Assembly: GCF_002113125.1 (NCBI RefSeq)
Contig: NZ_NEJP01000007.1
Span: 1-64,000 of the forward strand
Direction: 5' to 3'
DNA length: 64,000 nucleotides
Source: Pseudomonas sp. B20(2017)
Lineage (GTDB): Bacteria > Pseudomonadota > Gammaproteobacteria > Pseudomonadales > Pseudomonadaceae
The position numbers were made by a program, and so were the translations under genes. The notes under the pieces were generated by a model. It made no database searches. It was given only the letters and a program-made list of their open reading frames with translations, and had not been told where the DNA came from. This document shows positions 44,352-53,414 of the stretch, in pieces; the first letter of the stretch is position 1, and each line of letters begins with the position of its first letter.

Positions 44352-45538
44352 GAGGTGCCTCGCAACCGGTCGAACCAGGTGACCTTGGGTTTGGCCAGGC
44401 CTTCGGAGCGTTTGGCCAGCCGTTCGCCGAGTACCCGCAGGTTCTGGGTGAGTTTCTCCCGGGGCGCCAGTTCAAACAGGCTGACGCCCTGGTTCTTGGC
44501 GTTCAGGCGCAGCTCCGGACTGAAGGCCAGCACCGCGATCACTTCCAGGTTGAAGGTCTTGCCGAGGGTGTCCGCATCCGGCGCGACGTTGCTCAGATAG
44601 CGATCGACCAGCAGCCGCCCGTGATCGAGCTTCATGCCTTTTTCGCGCCACAGATTGAACACCGCCAGGTTGCGCCGGCAATCGAGAACATTCTGGTCGG
44701 TGTACCAGATCAGCTTGTCGCAATGGCTGACAAAGGTGCGCAGGGCTTCGCTATCAGGCTGGCCGGTGAGGTTCACGACAATGTGCTGGAAGTGCTGGCG
44801 CAAGGCGCTGAGCAGCATGTACAGCTCGGCGGCGCTGGTGCTTTCCAGTGGTTCGTCATTGTCGGCGTAGGCCAGAATCCGCAGACCCGCTTCGGCGCTG
44901 GTGAACGCACTGTCGATCAGCGTCGCGTCGAGCCTGCGCAGGTGGCGCAAGGCATCGCCGAAGTGGAACGAACTCTCCAGCCCCAGCAGCGCCAGGCTGT
45001 CGCCACGGGGCAGCCCGAGATCCAGCAGCAGCGTTTGCTGCCCGCTTTTTTGCACCACCAGTGCCATATGGTTGGCCAGTAGCGCGCCGTCCGAACTGCT
45101 CTGTACGCCGTACAACACCGTCAGGCCGCCCAGTTGTGCATTGTGGGTCACCGGCGGCAAGCGTTTGCTCAAGCGGCGTACGAGCCCGGCCACTTCGCTG
45201 GAGCGCGAACCGTAAGCTACAAAGTCCCTCGCCCCGGCGCGCATCGCATTCAGCACAAGCTGGTTATCCATGCCGTCGCCCAAGGCAACGATTGCCAGCA
45301 TCGGCTTGGCCTCCAGTGCACCTTCAATCAGCGCGCTCTGGGCCACCACGTGCTCACGGTCGAGGCCGACGAACACCAGGCTGGCGAAGGTCACATCCAC
45401 CAGCGCGAGCAATTCGTCGAGGCTGCCGCCACCGGCACTGACCACCTGGCCCAACGGCGCAAGCGCGCTTTGCAACCACTCCAGATCGGTGTTGTTGCGG
45501 GTGATGGCGAGAAAGGTCTGACTCAGGCTCTGGCTCAT
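44348..45538 (-). CDS. tadZ: Tad localisation protein TadZ/CpaE (receiver-like plus ParA/MinD-like ATPase)
   Basis: 396 residues. Residues 1-130 form an atypical receiver-like domain; the remainder is a MinD/ParA-type domain. The deviant Walker A region reads YGVQSSSDGALLANHMAL (~155) without the lysines of true MinD, as often in TadZ, while TLLLDLGLPRGDSLALLGL supplies the switch region. TadZ marks the pole and recruits the Tad apparatus. The gene overlaps both neighbours by 4 bp, showing tight translational coupling. Confidence 0.87.
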   Translation of the reverse strand: MSQSLSQTFLAITRNNTDLEWLQSALAPLGQVVSAGGGSLDELLALVDVTFASLVFVGLDREHVVAQSALIEGALEAKPMLAIVALGDGMDNQLVLNAMRAGARDFVAYGSRSSEVAGLVRRLSKRLPPVTHNAQLGGLTVLYGVQSSSDGALLANHMALVVQKSGQQTLLLDLGLPRGDSLALLGLESSFHFGDALRHLRRLDATLIDSAFTSAEAGLRILAYADNDEPLESTSAAELYMLLSALRQHFQHIVVNLTGQPDSEALRTFVSHCDKLIWYTDQNVLDCRRNLAVFNLWREKGMKLDHGRLLVDRYLSNVAPDADTLGKTFNLEVIAVLAFSPELRLNAKNQGVSLFELAPREKLTQNLRVLGERLAKRSEGLAKPKVTWFDRLRGTS

Positions 45539-46782
45539 TGGGACAACCCGCTGCGCTTGTCGAAGTTACCGTTCTCCAGGAAGAACATGCGGTAGAAATT
45601 AGGGTCGTAGTTGCGCAGTTTTTCACCAGGCAACGACGGCAGTTGTGCTTCCGCCGAGAGCGGACGAACCAGGTGCGGGGTAACGATCATCAGCAACTCA
45701 CGCTCTTCGCGTTTGATCTGCGAGCTCTTGAAAAAAGCCCCGAGCACCGGGATATCGCCCAGCCCCGGAAACTTGTCGACCTGGGAACTGTTGGTGGTGC
45801 TGATCAGACCGCTGATGACAAAACTCTCGCCATCGGCCAAGGAAATGCTGGTGTCGGTGCGGCGGATGGCCAGGGCCGGCACCGTGGTGCCGGCGATGTT
45901 CACCGCTTTGCTGAAATCCAGTTCGCTGACTTCCGGTGCCACTTTCAGGGCGATGCGATCATGGCTGATGATGGTGGGCGTCAGGGTCAGGCGGATGCCG
46001 AATTCCTTGTATTCGATCGATACGTTGTCGCTGCCGGAACTGGGCACCGGAATCGGAATCTGCCCGCCCGCGAGGAAACTTGCGCTTTGCCCGTTCAGGG
46101 CGACCAGACTTGGCCGCGCCAGGGTGTAGGCGAAGCCGCTGCCCTCCAGGGCATTGATGATCGCCATGGTCTTGCCGCCGATCCATGAGAAGTTGAACAG
46201 CGAGTTGTCCACCGGCAGTCGCGGTTGCGGGACGCCATCGATGGTCGGCAGGGTTCCGGGTGAACCGAACAGGAAATTGCCACGGGTGCCGATCAGCGAA
46301 GCCGAGGCCTGTTTGAGCTTGGTGCGGCTGACTTCAACGAAGCGAATGTCGGTCTGCACCTGCGAGGGCAACAGCGCATCATCCGATGGCAGTGCACCGG
46401 TGCTGGTCAGTGCCGAGGTGGCGGCGCCCTTGACGAACACCATGCTCTGGCGCGGCTCGCTGGAGCAGCCGGTCCAGACCATGAGACTGGTAGCGCCCGG
46501 CGCCACGGCGGTGAGCAGGAACGAGGAATTGCCATTGGCATGCACGTCGGCGATTTTCGGATCGCCGATGGCCAGGCGTGTAATCGCCACCGGGGATTGC
46601 ATGTCCTGCTGCCAGCCTTCGTTGATTTCGATTACCGGCGGCAAGCGCCCGAGGGCCGCGCAGTTGCCGGTGGCCGCGTGCGCGGCATTGATTGACAGTC
46701 CCATCAGCAGCAAGGCCCGGAGCGCGGGATTGAAGGTCGGCCAGGAACGACTCTGCATGCACTTGGATCCTTGCTCAGTCAT
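45535..46782 (-). CDS. rcpA: Outer-membrane secretin RcpA/CpaC
   Basis: About 415 residues. I chose the ATG at 46782 because it overlaps the rcpC stop (ATGA); the longer open frame upstream lies within rcpC. Signal peptide to about residue 35 (INAAHA), BON/N-domain (AITRLAIGDPKIADVHANGN), then the secretin C-domain with VPVPSSGSDNVSIEYKEFGIRLTLTPTI and the FVISGLISTTNSSQVDKFPGLGDIPVLGAFF signature (in parts). It forms the outer-membrane pore for the Flp pilus. Confidence 0.92.
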   Translation of the reverse strand: MTEQGSKCMQSRSWPTFNPALRALLLMGLSINAAHAATGNCAALGRLPPVIEINEGWQQDMQSPVAITRLAIGDPKIADVHANGNSSFLLTAVAPGATSLMVWTGCSSEPRQSMVFVKGAATSALTSTGALPSDDALLPSQVQTDIRFVEVSRTKLKQASASLIGTRGNFLFGSPGTLPTIDGVPQPRLPVDNSLFNFSWIGGKTMAIINALEGSGFAYTLARPSLVALNGQSASFLAGGQIPIPVPSSGSDNVSIEYKEFGIRLTLTPTIISHDRIALKVAPEVSELDFSKAVNIAGTTVPALAIRRTDTSISLADGESFVISGLISTTNSSQVDKFPGLGDIPVLGAFFKSSQIKREERELLMIVTPHLVRPLSAEAQLPSLPGEKLRNYDPNFYRMFFLENGNFDKRSGLSQ

Positions 46783-47720
46783 GGGTTTTGTTGAGGGGTC
46801 TGATTGCCGCGAATCACTTCCACTGCGGGCCTTACCGCACCGCCGTGGTTGCCACCGGTAGCAGCCTTCGGCGCCGTCCCCAGCGCCAGCTGAGTGAACT
46901 GGAAAAGCTGGCTGTTGGCGGCGACCAGTTTTTCCGGTGCCTGACTTTCGCCGGCCCAATACTTGGCCAGGCGCTGTTCTTCACTGCTGCGCACGGCCAG
47001 GCGTAACGTCCCGACCTGAGTGGCGAGCATCATTCGACTCAACAATTGTTCAGGCACCGCCAACACCACGGTGCGCGCGGTGAGCCGGCGCTGGTCCTGC
47101 TTGATTTTGTCGTCGGCACTCATGGCGGGAGCGGACGGCTGGCCGTCGTTGGTCAGGCCGTACTGTTCGCCGACACCCAGCACGCGCATGGCCGGCACCA
47201 CAATCTGTGCCGACTGCTGGGGGTTGCTGGCGTCCTGGCGCAGGAACAACAGCACATCGACGTAATCCCCGGGGATCAACTGCCCGGCCGCACCGATCAC
47301 TTCATCGACCGACACGGCCAGCGCGCGCTCATCGCGGTGGATCATGCGCGCCAGTGTGCCGCCGGCCTGAAAGCTCTCTTCGTTGAGCCAGGTGCCGGCG
47401 CTCAGCTGGCGCCACGGTGTACGGCCCACCGCCTGTTCGAGGGTTCCGAGGCTGCCGGCTGGGGCGCTGCGCAGTTTTTCAACAACCAGATCCGCGGCGG
47501 TGAGTGGGGTAAATGGCTGGACGTCACGTACCAGCACCACGACAGGCTGGCGGGTCTGGTCTTCGGCGGCAGCGACGGTGTTTTCGACGGCGACCACTGC
47601 CGGCGTGGGAGCCTGCGTAACCGGAGCTGGCTGCCGGCTGAGCACCAGGCCCCAATATCCGACAACGATGGCACCCAGTAAAAGCACCGCTGCAAGGCCT
47701 ATGGTCACACGACTGTTCAC
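46779..47720 (-). CDS. rcpC: Tad pilus assembly protein RcpC/CpaB
   Basis: 313 residues from a GTG at 47720 (no ATG available). N-terminal membrane anchor, then a SAF-like domain (VVVLVRDVQPFTPLTAADLV, about 58-77) and the CpaB/RcpC domain with GEQYGL and VLAVPEQLLSRMMLATQVGTLRLAVR (in parts). It is a periplasmic partner of the secretin. It is the first gene of the leftward operon rcpC-rcpA-tadZ-tadA-tadB-tadC-tadD-DUF3613, with flp divergent. Confidence 0.9.
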   Translation of the reverse strand: MNSRVTIGLAAVLLLGAIVVGYWGLVLSRQPAPVTQAPTPAVVAVENTVAAAEDQTRQPVVVLVRDVQPFTPLTAADLVVEKLRSAPAGSLGTLEQAVGRTPWRQLSAGTWLNEESFQAGGTLARMIHRDERALAVSVDEVIGAAGQLIPGDYVDVLLFLRQDASNPQQSAQIVVPAMRVLGVGEQYGLTNDGQPSAPAMSADDKIKQDQRRLTARTVVLAVPEQLLSRMMLATQVGTLRLAVRSSEEQRLAKYWAGESQAPEKLVAANSQLFQFTQLALGTAPKAATGGNHGGAVRPAVEVIRGNQTPQQNP

Positions 47721-48049
47721 GACGGCTCTCCCTTTCCTGCACTACCAGCCGCACTTCCTGTCAAGGGAATATCGCAATCAGGCAGCGATGAACAACCAAC
47801 GATTTCGCTATTTCCAAGCTAGCTGAAACAAGCCAAAACGCCATTACTGACAGGCAAATTACCCACGAAAGTATGGGTGCTGGCCAATTAGCAGTCGAAA
47901 TACAGGGAAAGGCGGAGCGACTAATCCTTTATGACTAATCCGTTCTTACAGTTGTTGGGTAGGGGTTTGTTGACAATGCTCAAATGGCACGGCGAACGCT
48001 TTGCCGCCGCTGTTACATCGGCACCATGAGCGCAAAAAGGAGTGGGCAC
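47721..48049. promoter_or_regulatory. Divergent rcpC/flp control region, 329 bp
   Basis: It contains the direct repeat GACTAATCC at 47919-47927 and 47933-47941 (14 bp centre to centre, about 110 bp upstream of flp), a palindrome ACCCA-CGAAAGTA-TGGGT near 47862-47880, and TTGACA at 47970-47975 with no good -10, as expected of an activator-dependent promoter. No gene is seen in it. Inference: the binding region for PprB, whose known regulon in P. aeruginosa includes flp-tad. Confidence 0.5.
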
Positions 48050-48268
48050 ATGTTTCGAATGATCGTTGATTATTTAATGGCCAGAGCCCTGCTGTTTTAC
48101 AAACATGAAGACGGTGCTTCGGCAATCGAATACGCCATTGTCGTGGCCATGGTCGCCGTGGTGGTCGTAACTTTTGTCACTCCACTGGGTGATCGGATGC
48201 TGGCCACCTTCAACAGCATTCTGGTGTCGCTGGGCGGCACTGCGCAAACCCGGCCAACCGTTCCTTGA
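48050..48268 (+). CDS. flp: Flp type IVb pilin prepilin
   Basis: 72 residues. AAGGAG lies 7 nt upstream of the ATG at 48050. The leader peptide of 22 residues ends in EDG, with cleavage G|ASAIEYAIVV: Glu at +5 and Tyr at +6 are the hallmark of Flp pilins. The mature protein is about 50 residues, nearly all one hydrophobic helix (IVVAMVAVVVVTFV) followed by a short polar tail. The major pilus subunit, processed by the TadV peptidase encoded at 49678. Divergent from the rcpC operon. Confidence 0.95.
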   Translation: MFRMIVDYLMARALLFYKHEDGASAIEYAIVVAMVAVVVVTFVTPLGDRMLATFNSILVSLGGTAQTRPTVP

Positions 48269-48345
48269 TCGACAGCACGGTTCCGCCAGCACCTTGCTGA
48301 TGTCGCGCTACACTCGCTCTTCCATTCAGCTTTCAGGTACTGCCC

Positions 48346-48753
48346 ATGAACGTGTCTTCTTCCCCACGCCAACAGTTGCTTCTGGTTGACGACGAAGAGG
48401 ACGCGTTGCTGGAGCTGGCGGAGCTGCTGGAAGGCGAAGGTTTCGTCTGTCATACCGCCACATCGGTCAAACTCGCCCTGCATCACCTGACCCGCCATCC
48501 CGATATCGCCCTGGTAATCACCGATCTGCGCATGCCGGAGGAAAGCGGCATGTCGCTGATCAAGCGCTTGCGCGAACACACCTCACGCCAGCATTTGCCG
48601 GTGATCGTGACATCGGGGCATGCAGATATGGAGGACGTGAGCGACATGCTGCGGTTGCAGGTGCTGGACCTGTTCCGCAAGCCGATCTATCACGTGCGGC
48701 TGCTGGAAACCCTCGAAAACCTGTTTCCCAAGCCGAAGATGAATGCCGGCTGA
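48346..48753 (+). CDS. Stand-alone receiver-domain response regulator
   Basis: 135 residues, one CheY-like domain: the acidic pair in LLLVDDEEDA (D16-D17 region), phospho-acceptor Asp in LVITDLRMPEESG (about 60), Thr/Ser in VIVTSGHADM and Lys in FRKPIY. There is no output domain. It is immediately downstream of flp on the same strand and tail to tail with pprB. It may compete for, or relay, phosphoryl groups from the PprA kinase; I do not recall an equivalent in the P. aeruginosa Tad locus. Confidence 0.85.
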   Translation: MNVSSSPRQQLLLVDDEEDALLELAELLEGEGFVCHTATSVKLALHHLTRHPDIALVITDLRMPEESGMSLIKRLREHTSRQHLPVIVTSGHADMEDVSDMLRLQVLDLFRKPIYHVRLLETLENLFPKPKMNAG

Positions 48754-48775
48754 AACGAGCGCCCGGCAGTTCGTT

Positions 48776-49552
48776 TCAGTGGGCAGTCACCCGCTGACGC
48801 AAACCGGGATTGCCCGGCGACAACGCCAACGCCAACTGCGTGCGGTTGTGCATGTGAGTCAGGCGCAACACTTGCGAAACGTAGAGCTTCACGGTGTTTT
48901 CGGTAATGCCCAGCTCACAGGCAATCTGATAATTGGTCTGCCCCTTGCCCACCAGGCGCGCCACGTCCAGTTGCCGTGGCGAGAGCTGATTGAAGATCGC
49001 CGGGATTTCCAGCTCACCGGCTTCGTGGGCGGTTTCGTCGCTGACCGGCGCCGGCCCGCGCCGCACTTTGTCCAGATCCTGGTAAAGATCATCGATGGAC
49101 GACGACAGGTCCTGCAGCTTCTGATTCAGATGGCCCAGTTGCAGGGTTTTCTGCCGTTCCTGCAGCATCGCTTCCTGGCGTTGCAGGCCTTCGAGCAATT
49201 CATCCAGATTGACCGGTTTCTGGTAGTAGTCGGCGATCCCGGCGCGCAAGGCCTTGATCACGTCCTGCTTGTCGGCGCGACCAGTGAGCATGATGGCTTC
49301 GAACGCCCGGTGTTTGCCGGCCAGCCGTTGCAGCTCCTGCACCAGTTGAATGCCGTCCATGTCCGGCATGTGCAAATCGCAAAGCACCAGCCCGATCGCG
49401 ATGTCGTCCGAAAAACGCTCGATCGCCTCTTTGCTGGACTCGCACGGCACGCAGCGGTAGCCGCTGCTCTCGAGAAATTCACAGAGCTCTTCGACGATCA
49501 AAGGCTGATCATCGACAACGAGGACTTTTACCACAGATGTAAGCTTGTTCAC
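48776..49552 (-). CDS. pprB: PprB-type response regulator (receiver plus LuxR helix-turn-helix)
   Basis: About 258 residues. The receiver (VKVLVVDDQPLIVEELCEFLESSG, in parts; Asp in LVLCDLHMPDMDG; Lys in YYQKPVN) is followed by a helical linker and a C-terminal LuxR-type DNA-binding domain (LSPRQLDVARLVGKGQTNYQIACELGITENTVKLYVSQVL, in parts). I prefer the GTG at 49552, preceded by GGAG at 6 nt; the frame stays open to a GTG at 49639. In P. aeruginosa PprB activates flp-tad and other adhesin genes. Cognate kinase: pprA at 50667. Confidence 0.88.
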   Translation of the reverse strand: MNKLTSVVKVLVVDDQPLIVEELCEFLESSGYRCVPCESSKEAIERFSDDIAIGLVLCDLHMPDMDGIQLVQELQRLAGKHRAFEAIMLTGRADKQDVIKALRAGIADYYQKPVNLDELLEGLQRQEAMLQERQKTLQLGHLNQKLQDLSSSIDDLYQDLDKVRRGPAPVSDETAHEAGELEIPAIFNQLSPRQLDVARLVGKGQTNYQIACELGITENTVKLYVSQVLRLTHMHNRTQLALALSPGNPGLRQRVTAH

Positions 49553-49677
49553 GTGCCACTCCATGCCCGGGCCAAAACTGACCATTCCTGTACTGTCAGC
49601 CACTGGCTGTATAACTCGCTCCTTTGAAAATAGACCCACTTTCCGACTATGTACATAAGACTAGTGGCATCTGGCGA

Positions 49678-50148
49678 CTAATGGATCCAGGGCAGCGCAA
49701 GCACAAAGCCGACCAGCACGAACGGCGCAAATGGCAGCTTTTTTGACATGGATGGCGCCATATATCGAAGACGATTCCTAAGTCGTTGACTCATATGAAG
49801 CCAGAGTCTTGGCGCCACCAGCATCCAGACCACGCTCGCCGCACCGGCGCCGATGAAGATCCCGAGCAGCGACAAGCCGTCAGTCGAAAGGCCAAGAGCT
49901 GTCATTAATTTCACATCGCCTGCGCCCATTCGCCCCATGAAATACCCCGGCAGCGTGAACGCCAGCGCCACGACACAGGCCCAGCCGCCCTGCACGGCTT
50001 CGGCGCCCATCCAGGTCGTACCGAAAGACAACAGATAGATCAGCGCGAAAGCGGCGGCGCCCAGCGTCAGCGCGTTGGCAATCCTTCGTTGCCGGGCATC
50101 CTGGGCCGCGCAGGCCGTCAACCAGATCAGAAGGACAAAGCTTTGCAT
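49678..50148 (-). CDS. tadV: Prepilin peptidase TadV/FppA (A24 family)
   Basis: 156 residues, about five membrane segments. The aspartyl protease residues are the Asp in CAAQDARQRRIAN (D17 region) and the GxGD motif MGAGDVKLM (about 75-83). The N-terminal methylase domain of type IVa peptidases is absent, as normal for Tad. It should cleave Flp and the TadE/F- and TadG-like pseudopilins. It is upstream of pprB on the same strand with a 125-bp gap holding a CGACTAAT octamer (49675). Confidence 0.9.
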   Translation of the reverse strand: MQSFVLLIWLTACAAQDARQRRIANALTLGAAAFALIYLLSFGTTWMGAEAVQGGWACVVALAFTLPGYFMGRMGAGDVKLMTALGLSTDGLSLLGIFIGAGAASVVWMLVAPRLWLHMSQRLRNRLRYMAPSMSKKLPFAPFVLVGFVLALPWIH

Positions 50149-50223
50149 GCGGTAAAAACCGTCCGTTTTTGCTGAATGATTCTATGCTGATACTACGCAG
50201 TGACTGTCAGGGTAGACGCACGG

Positions 50224-50670
50224 ATGAAAACCGGCTCTCGGAAGGCGCAAAAAGGTGCGGTGGCGATCGAATTCGCCTTGGTGTTCGTGATCTTTTTCGC
50301 GGTGTTTTATGGCCTCGTCAGCTATAGCCTGCCGTTCGTGCTGATGCAGACGTTCAACCAGGTCACCGCCGAGGCCATCCGCCGCGCGGTGGCGGTCGAC
50401 CCCACGATTCCCAACTATTCCAGCGTACTGGTCACCACCGCCAATGCCGCGTTGACTCAGCAATTGTCGGCGCTGCCGTCGTCGTTGAACGTGGTGGTCG
50501 GCACGGATACATCTACGATCTATGACCCGACTCAAGGCACGCTCACCGTCAGCGTCAATTACCCGGTGAGCAAGCTCAATAGAGTCATCCCGTTTCTGGT
50601 ATTGCCGGGCGTCGGCGCGGTCCCCAGCCTGCCCACCAACCTGACCGCCATTTCGAGCCTGAAATTTTGA
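50224..50670 (+). CDS. tadF: TadE/TadF-like pseudopilin
   Basis: 148 residues from the ATG at 50224 (eight codons inside the longest frame). The N-terminal pseudopilin site QKG|AVAIEFALVFVIFF has Glu at +5 followed by a hydrophobic helix; the rest is a small periplasmic beta-rich domain ending in SSLKF. It is a minor pilin-like component required for Flp pilus assembly. TadE versus TadF cannot be decided by eye. It overlaps the TTG start of the pprA kinase by 4 bp, so the two are translationally coupled. Confidence 0.82.
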   Translation: MKTGSRKAQKGAVAIEFALVFVIFFAVFYGLVSYSLPFVLMQTFNQVTAEAIRRAVAVDPTIPNYSSVLVTTANAALTQQLSALPSSLNVVVGTDTSTIYDPTQGTLTVSVNYPVSKLNRVIPFLVLPGVGAVPSLPTNLTAISSLKF

Positions 50671-53414
50671 CTCCGGGTGACAACCTGCTCGGCCGCCTGC
50701 TCAAACGGAGCATGGTCGCCAGCGACTTGCCGGACGTGCTCGGCACCCCGCTGACGGGCCTGCACATCCACCTCGACAGCGACGGCGGCGTATTGCAAGT
50801 GGCCGGCCCGCTACGCCTGCTGCTGACGCAACAGTCGCCCCGTGACAAACCGTTGCCGTTGCGCGACTACCTGCTGGCGCACAGCACGCTGGCCATCGAG
50901 GGCCGCCCACAGGACTGGCAAGGTCAGTTGCTGGATCTGGACTTCCCTGGCCTGGGCGACCAGATCTTGCACCTGCGCGGCTGGGTTCAGCCACTGGGCA
51001 ATGGCTGGCTGCTGCAACTGATCGACATTGGCGACCTGTTGTCCGAACGCCAGCAAGCGCATCAGCGCGAGGCGTGCCACATGATCGCCGAGCAGATCAG
51101 CAAGCAGCTGCGCAGCTGTAGCCTTGGTCGGTTGCCGGTGCTTGTCAGCGAACAATTGCAGGTGATCGCCCAGCGCTGGCAGATCCCGTGCCTGGCGCTC
51201 GCCCTGCTCGATGAACAGGAACAAGGCTGGCAGATCCATCAGCAATTTCACGCCCATGACGCACCGGCGCTGTGGCACGACGGCCAGCGTCTGGGCACGC
51301 CGCTCGACAGCCTCAATGGCACCGGCCCGCAGCGTCTGGGTGAGCATTACGGCCAGTACGAACACTCGCGGGTCCAGGGCCTGTTCGGCAATGCCGAAGG
51401 CTTCGCCGTGCCTTACAGCGATGATCGAGGCGTGATGGCGTGGCTGCTCTGTGGTTTTTACGCGGTGGACAAGACCGCGCCGTATCTGACCGACCGTGAC
51501 TGGCTGATGCTGGCGGGCGCACTGGCCGGCCCTTTGCTCGGCCGCTTGCGCGAACAACAGCATCAACTGCAATTGGAACGGCTGGAGTCGTTGCAGACCC
51601 TGCTCGGCACAGGCTGGTGGGAAATCAGCACCAGCGAGCAGATTCACCTGTCCCCGTCGCTGACCGCCATCCTGCAACAGGGCCAATCGACGCTGACGCT
51701 CGATGCCTGGCTGACACTGATCCATCCCGCCGACCGTGAAGAAGTCCGCAGCCGCCTGCAAGCTTTGCAAATGCACGGGGAAATCCTTGACCTGTGCGTG
51801 CGCCTGCATGCTCGGGATCCCAGCCAGACACCCGCGTGGTATCGCCTTCAGGGACAAGTCACCGGCACCAGCGAGCATCGGCGGCTGGTGGGTTTCATGC
51901 TCGACATCAGCGACATCAAGAACCAGCAGCAACTGGCCGCCACCGCCCATGCGCGGCTGGACAACCTGATCGCCAGTTCGCCGGCGGTAATTTACATCCA
52001 GCACTACGTTGAAGGCGCCTTGCTGCCGGCGTTTTTCAGTGCCAGCCTGCAAACGTTGCTGGGCTGGAGCCTGGAGGACTGTGACGCCAGTGCGCTGGCA
52101 GAGCGGATTCACCCGGATGACCGGGCCCTGTACTTCGAACGTACCCGGCAACTGCTGCGTGAAGGCTCGGTGCGCGCCCGCTATCGCCTGCGCGACAGTC
52201 GCGGCGATTATCACTGGCTGCTCGACGAAGCCCGGCTGCTGCGCAATGACCTCGGCCTGCCAGTAGAAGCCGTCGGATTGTGGCTGGACGTCACCGAAGC
52301 GACGCTGGCCGCCGAGCAAGTCAGACAGAGTGAGGAACGCTACCGGATTCTGGTCGAGGACTCGCCGGCGATGATCTGCCGCTATCGTCCGGACCTGATC
52401 CTGACGTTCGGCAACCGCCCGCTGGCGACCTATCTGGAATGCGCCCCCGAAGCCCTGGCCGGGGTCGATCTGGGCAGCTGGATGTCCGACGCTCAGCGTG
52501 CGGCCTTCGTTGAACGCCTGGCGCAGTTGAGCCCGCAATCTCCCGTCAGCACCGCCGAAATCAACCTGCAATTGCCGGGGCGTGAACATGCGTGGTGGGT
52601 GTGGTCGGATCGCGGGGTGTTCGATGAGCACGGAACGCTGATCGAAGTACAAGCCGTTGGCCGCGACAACACTGAAGTGCGCCGCTCCCAACAGCAACTC
52701 ACACAAAGCGCAAAAATGGCCACCCTGGGCGAAATGGCCACGGGCCTCGCCCACGAAATCAATCAGCCGCTGAACGTCATGCGCATGGCCATCGTCAACG
52801 TGCAGAAGCGCCTGAGCAACGGCGATGTGCAGATCGATTACCTGACCGACAAACTCAATCGCATCGACGCGCAGGTGCAGCGCGCCGCCAAAGTGGTGGA
52901 TCACATGCGGGTGTTCGGTCGCCGTTCCGAGATAGAGCAGCAACTGTTCAACCCGGCCAGCGCCATCGAAGGCACGCTGTCGTTGCTGGCCGAGGGCATG
53001 CGTGGCAAAGGCGTGGATTTGCGCATCAGTGAAACTGCATTCGAGGTTCAGGTGCGCGGGTACGTCGATCAGCTTGAACAGGTGTTGATCAACCTGATGG
53101 TCAACGCCCGGGATGCGCTGCTGGGCAAACGCGAGTCCGACTCTGGGTTCAAGCCGTGGATATCGGTCTATGCCGAGCGCGACGAGCAGAAGGTGCGGCT
53201 GTGGGTCGAGGACAACGGCGGCGGTATCGACCCGCGCCTGCTGGAGCGGATTTTCGAACCGTTCTTCACCACCAAACCGATTGGCGTCGGCACCGGTCTG
53301 GGACTGTCAGTGAGTTACGGGATCATCGAGAACATGGGTGGGCACTTGAGCGTGCGCAACTCCTCGGACGGCGCAAGATTCTGCATCGAACTGCCGATCG
53401 CCCCCGACGACTAG
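50667..53414 (+). CDS. pprA: PprA-type PAS-domain sensor histidine kinase
   Basis: 915 residues if read from the TTG at 50667 overlapping the previous stop (TTGA); an ATG at 50712 is the alternative. No membrane segment is visible, so it is probably cytosolic. A ~280-residue N-terminal GAF-like region is followed by three PAS domains (about 290-420, 430-545 and 555-675), then HisKA with the H-box [17 protein letters not shown] (H696) and a HATPase domain with [17 protein letters not shown] and [13 protein letters not shown]. Partner of PprB. Its stop codon overlaps that of tadG tail to tail. Confidence 0.87.
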   Translation: MTPGDNLLGRLLKRSMVASDLPDVLGTPLTGLHIHLDSDGGVLQVAGPLRLLLTQQSPRDKPLPLRDYLLAHSTLAIEGRPQDWQGQLLDLDFPGLGDQILHLRGWVQPLGNGWLLQLIDIGDLLSERQQAHQREACHMIAEQISKQLRSCSLGRLPVLVSEQLQVIAQRWQIPCLALALLDEQEQGWQIHQQFHAHDAPALWHDGQRLGTPLDSLNGTGPQRLGEHYGQYEHSRVQGLFGNAEGFAVPYSDDRGVMAWLLCGFYAVDKTAPYLTDRDWLMLAGALAGPLLGRLREQQHQLQLERLESLQTLLGTGWWEISTSEQIHLSPSLTAILQQGQSTLTLDAWLTLIHPADREEVRSRLQALQMHGEILDLCVRLHARDPSQTPAWYRLQGQVTGTSEHRRLVGFMLDISDIKNQQQLAATAHARLDNLIASSPAVIYIQHYVEGALLPAFFSASLQTLLGWSLEDCDASALAERIHPDDRALYFERTRQLLREGSVRARYRLRDSRGDYHWLLDEARLLRNDLGLPVEAVGLWLDVTEATLAAEQVRQSEERYRILVEDSPAMICRYRPDLILTFGNRPLATYLECAPEALAGVDLGSWMSDAQRAAFVERLAQLSPQSPVSTAEINLQLPGREHAWWVWSDRGVFDEHGTLIEVQAVGRDNTEVRRSQQQLTQSAKMATLGEMATGLAHEINQPLNVMRMAIVNVQKRLSNGDVQIDYLTDKLNRIDAQVQRAAKVVDHMRVFGRRSEIEQQLFNPASAIEGTLSLLAEGMRGKGVDLRISETAFEVQVRGYVDQLEQVLINLMVNARDALLGKRESDSGFKPWISVYAERDEQKVRLWVEDNGGGIDPRLLERIFEPFFTTKPIGVGTGLGLSVSYGIIENMGGHLSVRNSSDGARFCIELPIAPDD

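Noticed and set aside
50811..52943. 710-codon open frame on the minus strand
   Set aside because: Opposite the PprA kinase; low-information Gln/Ala/Arg-rich translation, no start signal. Shadow frame.
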